From positions 1 through 43,957 of the forward strand of contig JAHDND010000205.1 of NCBI GenBank assembly GCA_018435665.1: a stretch of 43,957 nucleotides of DNA, read 5' to 3'. The notes under the pieces were generated by a model. That model made no database searches. It was not told the DNA's origin and saw only the letters and a program-made list of their open reading frames with translations. The position numbers and the translations under genes are program-made. Origin of the DNA: Candidatus Thiosymbion sp. GTDB taxonomy: Bacteria > Pseudomonadota > Gammaproteobacteria > Chromatiales > Chromatiaceae. Positions within the stretch are counted from its first letter, which is position 1. Every line of letters starts with the position of its first letter. Shown here one piece after another: positions 34,228 through 42,912 of the stretch.

Positions 34228-34233
34228 TATAAT
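34228..34233 (+). promoter_or_regulatory. Consensus -10 box before the DUF3683 oxidoreductase gene
   Basis: TATAAT, a full match to the -10 consensus, sits 42 bases before the ATG at 34276 in the divergent intergenic region. The 17-base-spaced upstream hexamer (ACGCCT) is not a good -35, so an activator or weak promoter is possible. Confidence 0.45.
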
Positions 34234-34275
34234 TTGGCACTCCCCTGGCTTCATGGTTTCAGTCATCATAGCCTC

Positions 34276-37200
34276 ATGCCGACGTCTCAGTATCAGCGCA
34301 TTCGCGAAATACCATACAATTATACTTCATTTTCCGATCGGGAGATCGTCATCCGCTTTCTTGGTCTGGAGATATGGAACCTGATCGAGGAACTGCGGGG
34401 TAGTCGCCGAACCGGCCGTTCGGCGCGCATGCTGTATGAGGTATTGGGCGACATGTGGGTAGTCACCCGCAACCCCTATCTGCAAGATGACCTCTTGAAC
34501 AACCGCAAGCGCCGGGGACTTTTGCTGGCTGCCTTGCAGCACCGTCTTGATCAATTTGAACTGCGGCTGAACCAGAATCGTCGCGCCGAGCGACTCCTGC
34601 ATGCGGCCCGAATGGCGGTGGGGCAGTTCGGCAACTGGCTTAACGATATCAGCCGGCGCCGCGCTGAAGTAGGCAAGGCCCTTGGTGGCATCACGCGCGC
34701 GGACAATCTCGACTTTGGCGGTCTGGCCCGGGTATCCCATGCCACGGATGCCACCGACTGGCGCGTGGACATGCCTTTTGTCGTCATCACCCCGGACACG
34801 GAGGCCGAGGTAGCCCCCATCGTCCGCGCCTGCATCCAGTCCGGTCTCAGCCTGATCCCACGTGGGGGGGGTACTGGCTATACGGGTTCGGCGGTACCCC
34901 TGAATCCTTGGTGCGCCGTCATCAACACGGAAAAGCTGGACAGCATCGCCGCGGTGGTCAGGCATTCCCTGCCGGGCCGGTCGGGGGCATTCCCCACGGT
35001 CCTCTGCGGTGCCGGCGCCATCACCCGGCGGGTCGCGGAAATCGCCGAGGCTGCCGGCTTGGTGTTCGCCGTCGATCCCACCTCCCAGGATGCGTCCACC
35101 ATTGGCGGTAACATCGCGATGAACGCGGGCGGCAAGAAGGCCGTCCTCTGGGGTACGGCCCTGGACAACCTCGTTTCCTGGCGCATGGTGACGCCGGAGG
35201 CGGACTGGCTGGAGGTAGAGCGCCTCGATCACAACCTCGGCAAGATTCACGACCTGGAGGAGGTGCGCTTTCGGATTGCCCGCTTTGGGCCCGACGGGAT
35301 CACCGCCAAAGGTGAGCCGGCGATCCTGTCCCTGCCCGGCCAAGCCTTTCGCAAGGCGGGACTCGGTAAGGACGTCACCGACAAGTTCCTCTCCGGTCTC
35401 CCCGGGGTGCAGAAAGAGGGCTGCGACGGGCTCATCACTTCCGCCCGGTTCCTGCTCCACCGGATGCCCGCTTTCACCCGCACGGTGTGCATGGAGTTCT
35501 TCGGGGCCGACCTCTCCCTCGCGGTACCGGCCATCCTGGAGGTCAGGAACTATATCGAGGCCTTGCCTGGTGTCCAGATCGCCGGTCTGGAGCATCTGGA
35601 TGAGCGTTACTTGCGCGCGCTGGATTATTCAACCAAGGCCCCCCGGGCCGAGTTGCCCAAAATGGTGCTCCTGGCGGACCTGGTCAGCGATCAGGAGGAC
35701 GAGGTCGAAGCGGCCGCCAGGGAGGTTGTCGCCCTGACGCAGGCCCGCCACGGCGAGGGCTTCATCGCGGCCAGTCCCGAGGCTCGCCGCCGTTTCTGGC
35801 TCGATCGTGCCCGGACCGCGGCTATCTCGCGTCACACCAATGCCTTCAAGATCAACGAAGACGTCGTTATCCCCCTCGAACGGCTGGCGGATTATTCCCG
35901 TGGCATCGAACGGATCAACATCGAGCAGTCCATCGCCAACAAGCTCAGGATTCTGGAGGCTTGGCTGGAGTACGTCGGGGGCGATATGCCAGAGGCCAAG
36001 TCCTGGCAGGGTTATGAGGATTCCGCGGAATCCCGCGCCATCCTGTCGGCCAAATGCCAGGCCGCTCGGGTGGTGCTCCAGGAGGCGCATCGCCGCTGGC
36101 AAGCCATCCTGGAACAACTCGATGCCCGGGCTGACGAGAGGACTGACCTCCTGCGCGCGCCGGAGCAGGAGGTCATTCAACCGGGCGATCAGTTGCTGGA
36201 CCTGATGCTGCGGCGGGACCTACGTCAGTCCCTCAAACGGGAGGTTCGGCAGGGTCTGGATGAAATCTTCAGCGGTCAGGACATGGCGGCGGTGCGGGAG
36301 CGCCTGGCCGCCATCCATGCTCGCGTGCGGGACAGCCGGGTTTTCGTGGCCCTGCACATGCATGCGGGCGATGGGAATGTCCACACCAATATTCCGGTCC
36401 ACTCTTCTGACTATGTCATGCTGCATGACGCCGACAAGGTGGTGGCCCGCATCATGGCCCTGGCCACCGCGCTAGGTGGCGTCATCTCCGGCGAACACGG
36501 CATAGGCCTGACCAAGATCCAGTTTCTGGAAACCGATAAGGTGGAGGCCTTCGCGAGTTATAAGGCCGAAGTCGATCCCCAGGGACACTTCAACCCCGGA
36601 AAACTCCTGGCCGGCTCAGGGCTGGATGTCGCTTACACCCCTTCCCTGCGCCTGGTCAGCCAGGAGGCCATCATCCTGGAAGAGACGGAACTAGGCGCCC
36701 TCAACGACGACATCAAACACTGCCTGCGCTGCGGCAAATGCAAGCCGGTCTGCATGACCCACGTCCCCCGCGCCAATCTCCTCTATTCACCGCGCAACAA
36801 GATCCTGGCTACCGGCCTCATCATCGAGGCCTTCCTTTACGAGGAGCAGACCCGCCGCGGCCTCTCCCGTCGCCACTTCGCCGAGATGAACGACCTGGCG
36901 GACCACTGCACCATCTGCCACAAGTGCCAGCCCCCCTGCCCGGTCAAGATCGATTTTGGGGAGGTGACGACCCGCCTACGTCGCATCCTGGTCGACCGGC
37001 GCCGCAAGCGCTTCAGTCCCGGGGCCTGGGCGGCTATGCGCTTTCTCGGTGCCAAGGATCCCCGTGCCATCCGATTGCTGCGTACCGGGCTGGGCCGCTG
37101 GGGCTTTCGCGCCCTTAGCCTCACCAGTGGAGTTGCCCGTCGTTTAGGCCTGTATGCACAGGAAGGACGTCCCGCCGCGACTACCGGCGCCCCCAAGAGC

Positions 37201-38196
37201 CTGACCCTGGCCAAGGAGATGGTGCGCCGTCCTATCCGCGTGGAGGTGCCCAAACTGTCTTTCCGACAAGTGCTGGCTCTGGAGGATACGACCCAGATCC
37301 CCATCATCCGGGACCCGAACCGCGGCATAGAGGAGGTGGAGGCGGTTTTTTACTTTCCCGGCTGCGGCTCGGAAAGGCTCTTTTCGGAGATCGGGCTGGC
37401 CACCTTGGCCCTGCTTTACCACCAGGGCGTGCAGACCGTGCTTCCGCCGGGTTATCTCTGCTGTGGCTATCCCCAAAGCGCCACCGGCTTAGAGGATCAG
37501 GGCAAAAGATTGACCATGGAAAACCGCGTGCTCTTTCACCGCGTCGCCAATACACTCAATTACCTAGATATTCGGACCGTCATTGTCTCTTGCGGTACCT
37601 GCATGGATCAGCTCATGCATTACGAGTTTGAGCGCATCTTTCCGGGTTGCCGACTGCTAGACATCCACGAGTATCTGATGGAAAAGGCTCCGACCAACCA
37701 AGTCAGCGAACCAGGCGTGATCCCAGACAAGACAGGTTCTTTTCAAAATTTGTTAGTCGGGAAATGGGCCGATCAATTTGAAACGCACTATCTGTACCAT
37801 GATCCCTGCCACAGCCCCATGAAGAGCCATCCGCCCCTTCAGGTCGCTGCTCGCCTGTTGGGTCAGCCCGTCACCCTGACCGACCGCTGTTGTGGTGAGG
37901 CGGGTACCTTAGGGACCGCCAGACCCGACATCGCCAATCAGTTGCGCTTTCGTAAGCAGGAATCCCTGATGGAAGGTATTCGCCATTTGACTGGTCAAGA
38001 CCAGGCTTCAAGCAGGGTCAAGCTGTTGACCTCCTGCCCGGCCTGCCTGCAGGGACTCGCCAAATTTTCCGACGATACCGGTCTCATGACCGATTACATC
38101 GTCAACGAACTGGCAACGCGGCGATTAGGCCAAGGTTGGCAACGGCAATTTCTTGACCAGGTCCGCCAGGGAGGGATTGAAAGGGTGTTGCTATGA
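34276..38196 (+). CDS. FAD- and Fe-S-containing oxidoreductase of DUF3683 type (D-lactate/glycolate dehydrogenase-like)
   Basis: A 1306-residue fused oxidoreductase. Order: DUF3683 region (about 1-160); FAD-binding type 4 domain with PRGGGTGYTGSA (R196-G201); FAD oxidase C-terminal domain with HMHAGDGNVHTNIP; two ferredoxin-like clusters, C816-C819-C822-C826 and C878-C881-C884-C888; then two CCG domains with C1030, C1062-C1063, C1178 and C1205-C1206. This is GlcD and GlpC/GlcF-like parts in one chain, which in the family oxidises a 2-hydroxy acid and passes electrons to quinones. The exact substrate is unknown. Length fits the family (about 1280-1320). The frame is open to 34234, but MPTSQYQRIREIPYNYTSF is the family N-terminus. 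A run of eight G encodes part of the FAD loop. Confidence 0.9.
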   Translation: MPTSQYQRIREIPYNYTSFSDREIVIRFLGLEIWNLIEELRGSRRTGRSARMLYEVLGDMWVVTRNPYLQDDLLNNRKRRGLLLAALQHRLDQFELRLNQNRRAERLLHAARMAVGQFGNWLNDISRRRAEVGKALGGITRADNLDFGGLARVSHATDATDWRVDMPFVVITPDTEAEVAPIVRACIQSGLSLIPRGGGTGYTGSAVPLNPWCAVINTEKLDSIAAVVRHSLPGRSGAFPTVLCGAGAITRRVAEIAEAAGLVFAVDPTSQDASTIGGNIAMNAGGKKAVLWGTALDNLVSWRMVTPEADWLEVERLDHNLGKIHDLEEVRFRIARFGPDGITAKGEPAILSLPGQAFRKAGLGKDVTDKFLSGLPGVQKEGCDGLITSARFLLHRMPAFTRTVCMEFFGADLSLAVPAILEVRNYIEALPGVQIAGLEHLDERYLRALDYSTKAPRAELPKMVLLADLVSDQEDEVEAAAREVVALTQARHGEGFIAASPEARRRFWLDRARTAAISRHTNAFKINEDVVIPLERLADYSRGIERINIEQSIANKLRILEAWLEYVGGDMPEAKSWQGYEDSAESRAILSAKCQAARVVLQEAHRRWQAILEQLDARADERTDLLRAPEQEVIQPGDQLLDLMLRRDLRQSLKREVRQGLDEIFSGQDMAAVRERLAAIHARVRDSRVFVALHMHAGDGNVHTNIPVHSSDYVMLHDADKVVARIMALATALGGVISGEHGIGLTKIQFLETDKVEAFASYKAEVDPQGHFNPGKLLAGSGLDVAYTPSLRLVSQEAIILEETELGALNDDIKHCLRCGKCKPVCMTHVPRANLLYSPRNKILATGLIIEAFLYEEQTRRGLSRRHFAEMNDLADHCTICHKCQPPCPVKIDFGEVTTRLRRILVDRRRKRFSPGAWAAMRFLGAKDPRAIRLLRTGLGRWGFRALSLTSGVARRLGLYAQEGRPAATTGAPKSLTLAKEMVRRPIRVEVPKLSFRQVLALEDTTQIPIIRDPNRGIEEVEAVFYFPGCGSERLFSEIGLATLALLYHQGVQTVLPPGYLCCGYPQSATGLEDQGKRLTMENRVLFHRVANTLNYLDIRTVIVSCGTCMDQLMHYEFERIFPGCRLLDIHEYLMEKAPTNQVSEPGVIPDKTGSFQNLLVGKWADQFETHYLYHDPCHSPMKSHPPLQVAARLLGQPVTLTDRCCGEAGTLGTARPDIANQLRFRKQESLMEGIRHLTGQDQASSRVKLLTSCPACLQGLAKFSDDTGLMTDYIVNELATRRLGQGWQRQFLDQVRQGGIERVLL

Positions 38197-38469
38197 TTTC
38201 AAGCGGGGGCAATCCTTGAGTCCCGCGAAGCAAGACCTGGCAGGTATGGCACAGCCGGGCATCATGGCCGTACTGGATCATTCGCCTACCGCTGCGAGAA
38301 GTCTGATGATGGACACGGGCGAGCAGCCGCTGGTGAAGGCGCCACCTGCGGCCTCGAATTTGACCGGACAACTGCTGGAAACCAAGGATCGGAGGCAATC
38401 CCTGGTGGTGATGCCCAGCTTATTTCTTCCTGGCCCCTAAGAATCGATAGAGTACAGGCATACTCATCT
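38197..38469 (+). other. Gap after the oxidoreductase gene
   Basis: About 270 bases up to the MITE-like copy B. Frames open on both strands (38153-38440 plus, 38102-38398 minus) overlap the end of the oxidoreductase gene and resemble nothing I recognise. No terminator with a T-run is visible. Confidence 0.35.
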
Positions 38470-38573
38470 AAGGAGACACTGATTAATTCGAGAGCCGTTG
38501 AGACCTACGCAACCGAATCAAGGCATTGCAAGGCCCATTCGCCCGGAATCCGGAATTAATCAGCGTTTCCCTA
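38470..38573 (+). mobile_element. MITE-like element, copy B
   Basis: A 104-base relative of copy A. The left end AAGGAGACACTGATTAATTC and the right end GAATTAATCAGCGTTTCCCT are imperfect inverted repeats. The core GAATCAAGGCATTGC (38515-38529) is identical to copy A, and orientation is the same. It lies 16 bases beyond the 3-prime end of tRNA-Arg (minus strand), where its hairpin could also affect tRNA transcript ends. Confidence 0.75.
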
Positions 38574-38589
38574 AGGAGAGCGGAAATTT

Positions 38590-38665
38590 TGGCGCGCCTG
38601 ACTGGACTCGAACCAGTGACCCCTGCCTTCGGAGGGCAGTACTCTATCCACTGAGCTACAGGCGC
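38590..38665 (-). tRNA. tRNA-Arg (anticodon CCG)
   Basis: A complete 76-nucleotide cloverleaf on the minus strand. The acceptor stem GCGCCTG/CAGGCGC is perfect and the T arm reads ACTGG-TTCGAGT-CCAGT. The anticodon stem CTGCC/GGCAG encloses the loop CTCCGAA, giving anticodon CCG, which reads CGG. CCA is encoded. It closely resembles E. coli argX. It lies downstream of nth on the same strand. Confidence 0.97.
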
Positions 38666-38684
38666 TTGAGGGTCGGAGGGACAC

Positions 38685-38736
38685 GGACGATGAAATCCCC
38701 TGATGCTTAGGATAGCTTCTTTAACTTTCATCGTCC
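38685..38736. repeat. 11-base perfect inverted repeat between nth and tRNA-Arg
   Basis: GGACGATGAAA (38685-38695) and its exact reverse complement TTTCATCGTCC (38726-38736) are separated by 30 bases. There is no T-run, so it is not a standard terminator. It spans the region where the tRNA promoter should lie (20-70 bases upstream of the tRNA), so it may be an operator or a processing structure. Confidence 0.6.
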
Positions 38737-38791
38737 ATGGGGGTGGCGAAAATCCTGATGCAAGGAGCAGAAGTCAGCTAGGCCCCATATC

Positions 38792-39427
38792 CTAAATGGC
38801 TGTCTTTTCTCGATAATCACACAGATCCTGGATCAGACACTCCCAGCAGTGCGGCCTGCGGGCGACGCACACATAGCGTCCATGCAGGATCAGCCAGTGA
38901 TGGGCATCCCGCAGAAATTCCTTGGGTATAAAGCGGATAAGCTTTTGTTCGACCTCGAGGGGGTTCTTACCAATGGCCAGGCCGGTACGATTGGCGACGC
39001 GGAAGATGTGGGTGTCCACCGCGAGGGTGGGTTCACCGAAGGCCGTGTTCAGGATGACATTGGCAGTCTTGCGGCCCACCCCGGGCAGCGCCTCGAGGGC
39101 GACGCGGTCATGGGGGACCTCGCCACCATGGTGCTCTAACAGTAACGCGCAGGTCTTGATGATGTTGGCGGCCTTGGCGTTGAAGAGGCCCAGGGTACGG
39201 ATGTGCCCCTTGAGACCTTCTTCCCCCAAAGCCAGCATTGCCGCGGGGGCATTGGCGATGGGGAAGAGGCTGGCAGTGGCCTTGTTGACCCCTTTGTCGG
39301 TGGCTTGGGCGGAGAGGATGACGGCAACCAGCAATTCGAAGGGGCTGGTATATTGGAGTTCCGTCCGCGGGGCTGGATTGGCGGCTCGGAGTCGTTCAAA
39401 GATCAGTCGGCGTTTAAACTGGTTCAT
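38792..39427 (-). CDS. nth: Endonuclease III (DNA glycosylase/AP lyase)
   Basis: Base-excision repair enzyme that removes oxidised pyrimidines and cuts at abasic sites. The 211 residues equal the E. coli length. The helix-hairpin-helix LPGVGRKTANV contains the catalytic Lys at K120, and the catalytic Asp is D138 in VDTH, both at the E. coli positions. The C-terminal 4Fe-4S site has the exact C-x6-C-x2-C-x5-C spacing (CVARRPHC, CWEC, CLIQDLC). The frame is open upstream, but MNQFKRRLIFERL is the family start. Confidence 0.97.
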   Translation of the reverse strand: MNQFKRRLIFERLRAANPAPRTELQYTSPFELLVAVILSAQATDKGVNKATASLFPIANAPAAMLALGEEGLKGHIRTLGLFNAKAANIIKTCALLLEHHGGEVPHDRVALEALPGVGRKTANVILNTAFGEPTLAVDTHIFRVANRTGLAIGKNPLEVEQKLIRFIPKEFLRDAHHWLILHGRYVCVARRPHCWECLIQDLCDYREKTAI

Positions 39428-39723
39428 GACACGGGAAGGATAGAGCGATAGGGCCAGGCTGCCGAGGGAGTTGAAATCACGTCCATTTACAAAGCAGTAC
39501 GAACATTGGTCCGCGATAAGTGCATATGACTTCTTATGGCCTTTTCGGCGCTGGACGAACCATCCGGGGGTGCCTATCACGCCGGTTGATCATACTTGGT
39601 ACCTCGGTTCACGGCATAATTTCGCCAAGCATCTGAATTCCACACTCCTTACCCTTTACACTTTTCCCTTTACCCCCTGCCCTCTCTGCCGCCCTCGAGT
39701 GTCATCCCAGAGGTACCCCCGCC
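39428..39723. other. Divergent gap between nth and the 388-residue gene
   Basis: About 300 bases that should hold promoters for both directions. I see CATAAT at 39615-39620 as a possible plus-strand -10, but no -35 at a normal distance. A GAGG ribosome-binding site precedes the ATG at 39724. No gene is supported. Confidence 0.35.
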
Positions 39724-40890
39724 ATGACCCCAGGTCCACGCGAAATCGTCACCCCCTTCCGTCCCATCCCCTTGGAGGTTCCGGAGGGCATGAAACCCAA
39801 CGAGTTCTTCAACAGCACGGAGAATCTCAACGACCTAGTCAACAACAACGGCCTGCTGGTCAACCCCGAGAACCTGCTGCTCTACCGCAAGGCCTTGGGG
39901 CACTCAAGCGAGTTTGACTGCTCCATCATTTATAACACCTCCCAGACCATCCTCAACCCCCTAGGTCGGCCGGTGCGCCGCACTCAGGTGCCGGCGGGGG
40001 TCAAGCACGCCTGGAACCGGATGAACCAGATCCTCGTCAGCTACATGCTGGAGACCTATCCCGACCCGGCGGAGGCCCTGGTCCTGGCGGGGGAGGCCAG
40101 CCTGGATGCCACCTGGCCCCTGACCTCCCCGGGTGTGCCCAGCATCCGCATGCTGCACAATCATTTTATCGTCTTTCCCATGGACCAGCTGCGGCAGGCA
40201 GCCCAGGCGGACCCGGCCAACCCCAACCTGACTGACGGCGGGCAGCATAGCCTGTTCCAGGCCCACATGCGCGACGTCTACCGCCGCTTTTTTGCCGAGG
40301 CCCTGGACTTGCGCATCCTGCGCACCATCCACAGCGCGGAGTCGCAACTGGCCTTGACCGGTTACCCGGAGGGCCTGCCCTGCTGGGAGATCCAAGGCGG
40401 GGCGGAGGCCCTGAAGGACATCCGCTTCTGGCGCGAATACGACGCCATCCTGGAAGGGTTTCTGGATTTCTACCGCACCTTCTTCTCCCAGGTCTCCAGC
40501 CGCAACGCCCCCCCGCTGCCCGACCTCCACTACCCCGATGCCGTGGAGCGAGTATTGTTGTTCGACAACGAATTCCTCGGCACCGCCCGCCGGGTGCGGG
40601 AGCGCTGCATCACGGACCCGGCCTATGCCAATGCCATCCGCTGGCAGCCGGCCTTCAAGCAGCTCATCTACCGCAACGACGCCGGAAAACTGTTGGTCAC
40701 CATCAGCCAGAACTCCATCGGCAACGCCATCACCGAATTGCTTGGGGTGGTGGTGAAGCGTGTTCCCGACGCCGCCGCCTATGCCGCCTTCGAACCACTC
40801 CTGCTAAAAAAACTGCTGACCGTCCGCGAACGCTTGATCGCGGCTGACCTCGGGGAGGGCATCGCGACCGCTGACTGGCCGGCGAACTGA
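39724..40890 (+). CDS. Conserved-looking protein of unknown function with an HxH motif
   Basis: A 388-residue soluble protein that I do not recognise. No signal peptide or membrane helix is seen. Around residue 145 it reads IRMLHNHFIVFP, whose H145-x-H147 in a beta strand recalls HIT/GalT-type nucleotidyl-transfer proteins, but the full catalytic HxHxH pattern is absent, so this is only a resemblance. Residue use is even and GC-rich codon structure is normal for the neighbourhood, so the gene is probably real. It is preceded by GAGG at a normal distance and followed by 118 bases before ttcA. Confidence 0.75.
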   Translation: MTPGPREIVTPFRPIPLEVPEGMKPNEFFNSTENLNDLVNNNGLLVNPENLLLYRKALGHSSEFDCSIIYNTSQTILNPLGRPVRRTQVPAGVKHAWNRMNQILVSYMLETYPDPAEALVLAGEASLDATWPLTSPGVPSIRMLHNHFIVFPMDQLRQAAQADPANPNLTDGGQHSLFQAHMRDVYRRFFAEALDLRILRTIHSAESQLALTGYPEGLPCWEIQGGAEALKDIRFWREYDAILEGFLDFYRTFFSQVSSRNAPPLPDLHYPDAVERVLLFDNEFLGTARRVRERCITDPAYANAIRWQPAFKQLIYRNDAGKLLVTISQNSIGNAITELLGVVVKRVPDAAAYAAFEPLLLKKLLTVRERLIAADLGEGIATADWPAN

Positions 40891-40992
40891 TAACTGATGG
40901 CTTGGATTCACGGCCCTCCCAGACACACCCAGACTTTCCCTTCGTGGGCACGACCTCCCTCCCCCTGGTGGGCCCGACCTTCAGGGGGGAAC

Positions 40993-41001
40993 TGCTAAAC
41001 T
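40993..41001 (+). promoter_or_regulatory. Possible extended -10 promoter immediately before ttcA
   Basis: TGC-TAAACT forms an extended -10 element ending eight bases before the ttcA ATG. The start point would fall at or within a base or two of the ATG, giving an almost leaderless mRNA. No ribosome-binding site is seen, which agrees with that reading. Confidence 0.35.
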
Positions 41002-41008
41002 AGCCTCC

Positions 41009-41770
41009 ATGAACGCCACGCCTACCAAGCCACCCAAGTCCCTTTTGCGCCAGGTGGGACGGGCGATCGGGGATTACGGGATGATCCGCGAGGGGGATCG
41101 GATCCTCCTTGGGGTCTCTGGCGGCAAGGACTCCTTGTCCCTGCTGCACATCCTTCGGCATCTGCAACGTCATGCCCCGGTCCGGTTCGACCTGGCGGTG
41201 CTGACGGTGGACCCGGAAGTCCCGGGCTTCGAGCCCGCGCCACTGCAAGCCTATTACGCCGACCTGGGATTGGCCTGGTACTACGAACGGCAACCGATCA
41301 TGGATCAGGCCCAGACCCACATGGATGGGGATTCCTTTTGTGCCTATTGTTCGCGGATGAAGCGCGGCATCATGTACCGGCTGTGTCGCGAGCACGGCTA
41401 CAACGTCCTGGCCCTGGCCCAGCACCTGGATGATCTGGCGGAGAGCCTGCTGCTGTCCCTCTTTCACGGGGGGCAGTTGCGGACCATGAAGGCCCACTAC
41501 CTCAACGATGCCGGCGACGTGCGCGTCATCCGGCCCCTGGCCTACTGCCGGGAGCGGCAGACGGCGGACTTCGCCCGTGCCGCGGGTCTCCCCGTGGTGG
41601 CGGATTCCTGCCCCGCCTGCTTCTCCGCCCCGACCCGCCGCGAACACATGAAGACCCTGCTGGCGCGGGAGGAGGCCCAACACCCGCACCTCTTCACCAA
41701 CATCCTGCACGCCATCCGCCCCTTATTGACGGAAGGCATTGCCGTCGCCAAGCCTGAGGTCCAGGATTGA
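41009..41770 (+). CDS. ttcA: TtcA-family tRNA 2-thiocytidine synthetase
   Basis: ATP-dependent tRNA thiolase that makes 2-thiocytidine at position 32, using a 4Fe-4S cluster. The PP-loop SGGKDS is at residues 37-42. The first cysteine pair C111-x-x-C114 (CAYCSRMKRG) matches TtcA, and a second pair C201-x-x-C204 (CPAC) lies where TtcA has its third cluster cysteine. HLDDLAESLLL is the usual segment after the first pair. At 253 residues it is shorter than E. coli TtcA (311), mostly at the C-terminus, so a TtcA-like paralogue with another tRNA substrate cannot be excluded. Confidence 0.82.
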   Translation: MNATPTKPPKSLLRQVGRAIGDYGMIREGDRILLGVSGGKDSLSLLHILRHLQRHAPVRFDLAVLTVDPEVPGFEPAPLQAYYADLGLAWYYERQPIMDQAQTHMDGDSFCAYCSRMKRGIMYRLCREHGYNVLALAQHLDDLAESLLLSLFHGGQLRTMKAHYLNDAGDVRVIRPLAYCRERQTADFARAAGLPVVADSCPACFSAPTRREHMKTLLAREEAQHPHLFTNILHAIRPLLTEGIAVAKPEVQD

Positions 41771-41859
41771 CCGGTGCGCGGGCCGGCTTCCTGTAACCCC
41801 AGGGCGGCCAACCCGAATCCCGCAACAAATCTGATATTTCATCCCGAGGTCCTCCACCC

Positions 41860-42912
41860 ATGAGCCTTGCCTCCCTGATACCCTTCCTCTCCGCCCTGGT
41901 CGCGACCTCGGCGGCGGATCTGGACCCGGCCAAGCTGGCCAGCGCCACGGCAAGCTACCGCGAGATCCCGCGAGAGTACCAGCTCGATGGCGTCATCGAG
42001 GCCGTCAACCAGGCCACGGTCTCCGCCCAGACCCAGGGTCAGGTCAGGGAGGTCCTCTTCGATGTCGATGACTTCGTGGAGGCGGGCAGCATCATCGCCC
42101 GGATCAAGGACACCGAACATCGAGCCCGGGTCACCCAGGCGGCGGCGGAACTGGATTCGTCCAACGCCACCCTCAACCATGCCCGTGAGGAATTCGACCG
42201 CATCAAGGGACTATTCAATAAGCAGGCGGCCTCCGAATCCGCCATGGACCAGGCCATCGCCAACGTCAAGAATGCCCAGGCCCGGGTCGAGGCCGCGGCG
42301 GCCGCCCTGGAACAGGCCAACGAGCAACTGGCCTATACCCAGGTGCGTGCCCCCTATGCCGGCCTGGTAACCCAGCGTCACGTCCAGGTCGGGGAGATGG
42401 CGAATCCGGGACAACCGCTCATGACCGGCATCTCCCTCGACCATCTTCGGGTCACCGTTGATGTGCCGCAGAACCTGATCCCCGCCGTGCGGGCGGGCCA
42501 GGGGGCGCGCATCCACCTGCCCGGCAACCATGTGGTCGCCGCCGCCGGCATGACCGTCTTTCCCTTCGCGGATCAGGGCTCCAACACCTTCAAGGTCCGG
42601 CTTGATCTACCGGCCGGGCTTCCCAACCTCTATCCCGGCATGTTCGTCAAGGCGGGCTTCCTCACCGGCGAGAAACGGGAACTGACGATCCCCAAGGCTG
42701 CGGTGGTCCAGCGCTCCGAGGTCACCGGGGTCTATGTCCTTGGCGACGGCAAGGTCCGCTTCCGCCAAATCCGGGTGGGGCGCGATCTGGGGGATGCCCT
42801 GGTCGTCCTCTCCGGTCTGACCGAGGGCGAACGGGTGGCCCTGGACCCCATCGCCGCCGGCGCTACCCTGAAGGCCCAGTCCCCCCAAGGCGGGGAGCGC
42901 CACGATGGCTGA
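41860..42912 (+). CDS. RND efflux periplasmic adaptor (membrane fusion protein)
   Basis: A 350-residue adaptor that joins an inner-membrane RND pump to an outer-membrane channel. A short signal peptide (about residues 1-19) is followed by a lipoyl-type half (VSAQTQGQVREVLFDVDDFVEAG), a helical hairpin (about 85-155), the second lipoyl half (VRAPYAGLVTQRHVQVGE), a beta-barrel and the membrane-proximal domain. No lipobox cysteine is seen. A CGAGG ribosome-binding site precedes the ATG. It overlaps the pump gene by eight bases. Confidence 0.92.
   Translation: MSLASLIPFLSALVATSAADLDPAKLASATASYREIPREYQLDGVIEAVNQATVSAQTQGQVREVLFDVDDFVEAGSIIARIKDTEHRARVTQAAAELDSSNATLNHAREEFDRIKGLFNKQAASESAMDQAIANVKNAQARVEAAAAALEQANEQLAYTQVRAPYAGLVTQRHVQVGEMANPGQPLMTGISLDHLRVTVDVPQNLIPAVRAGQGARIHLPGNHVVAAAGMTVFPFADQGSNTFKVRLDLPAGLPNLYPGMFVKAGFLTGEKRELTIPKAAVVQRSEVTGVYVLGDGKVRFRQIRVGRDLGDALVVLSGLTEGERVALDPIAAGATLKAQSPQGGERHDG

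Noticed and set aside
34864..34871. Run of eight G in the oxidoreductase gene as a phase-variation tract
   Set aside because: It encodes the conserved glycines of the FAD loop in a metabolic enzyme, so it is explained by the protein sequence.
38153..38440. 95-codon frame after the oxidoreductase gene
   Set aside because: It overlaps the end of that gene, lacks a ribosome-binding site and has no recognisable content.
38468..38579. 9-base repeat CTAAGGAGA at both sides of MITE-like copy B as a target-site duplication
   Set aside because: The left copy lies inside the element's inverted end as defined by copy A, so it is more likely chance similarity of the end and its flank.
38590..38665. tRNA-Arg 3-prime end as an integration site of a genomic island
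   Set aside because: No direct repeat of the tRNA end and no integrase gene were seen in the window.
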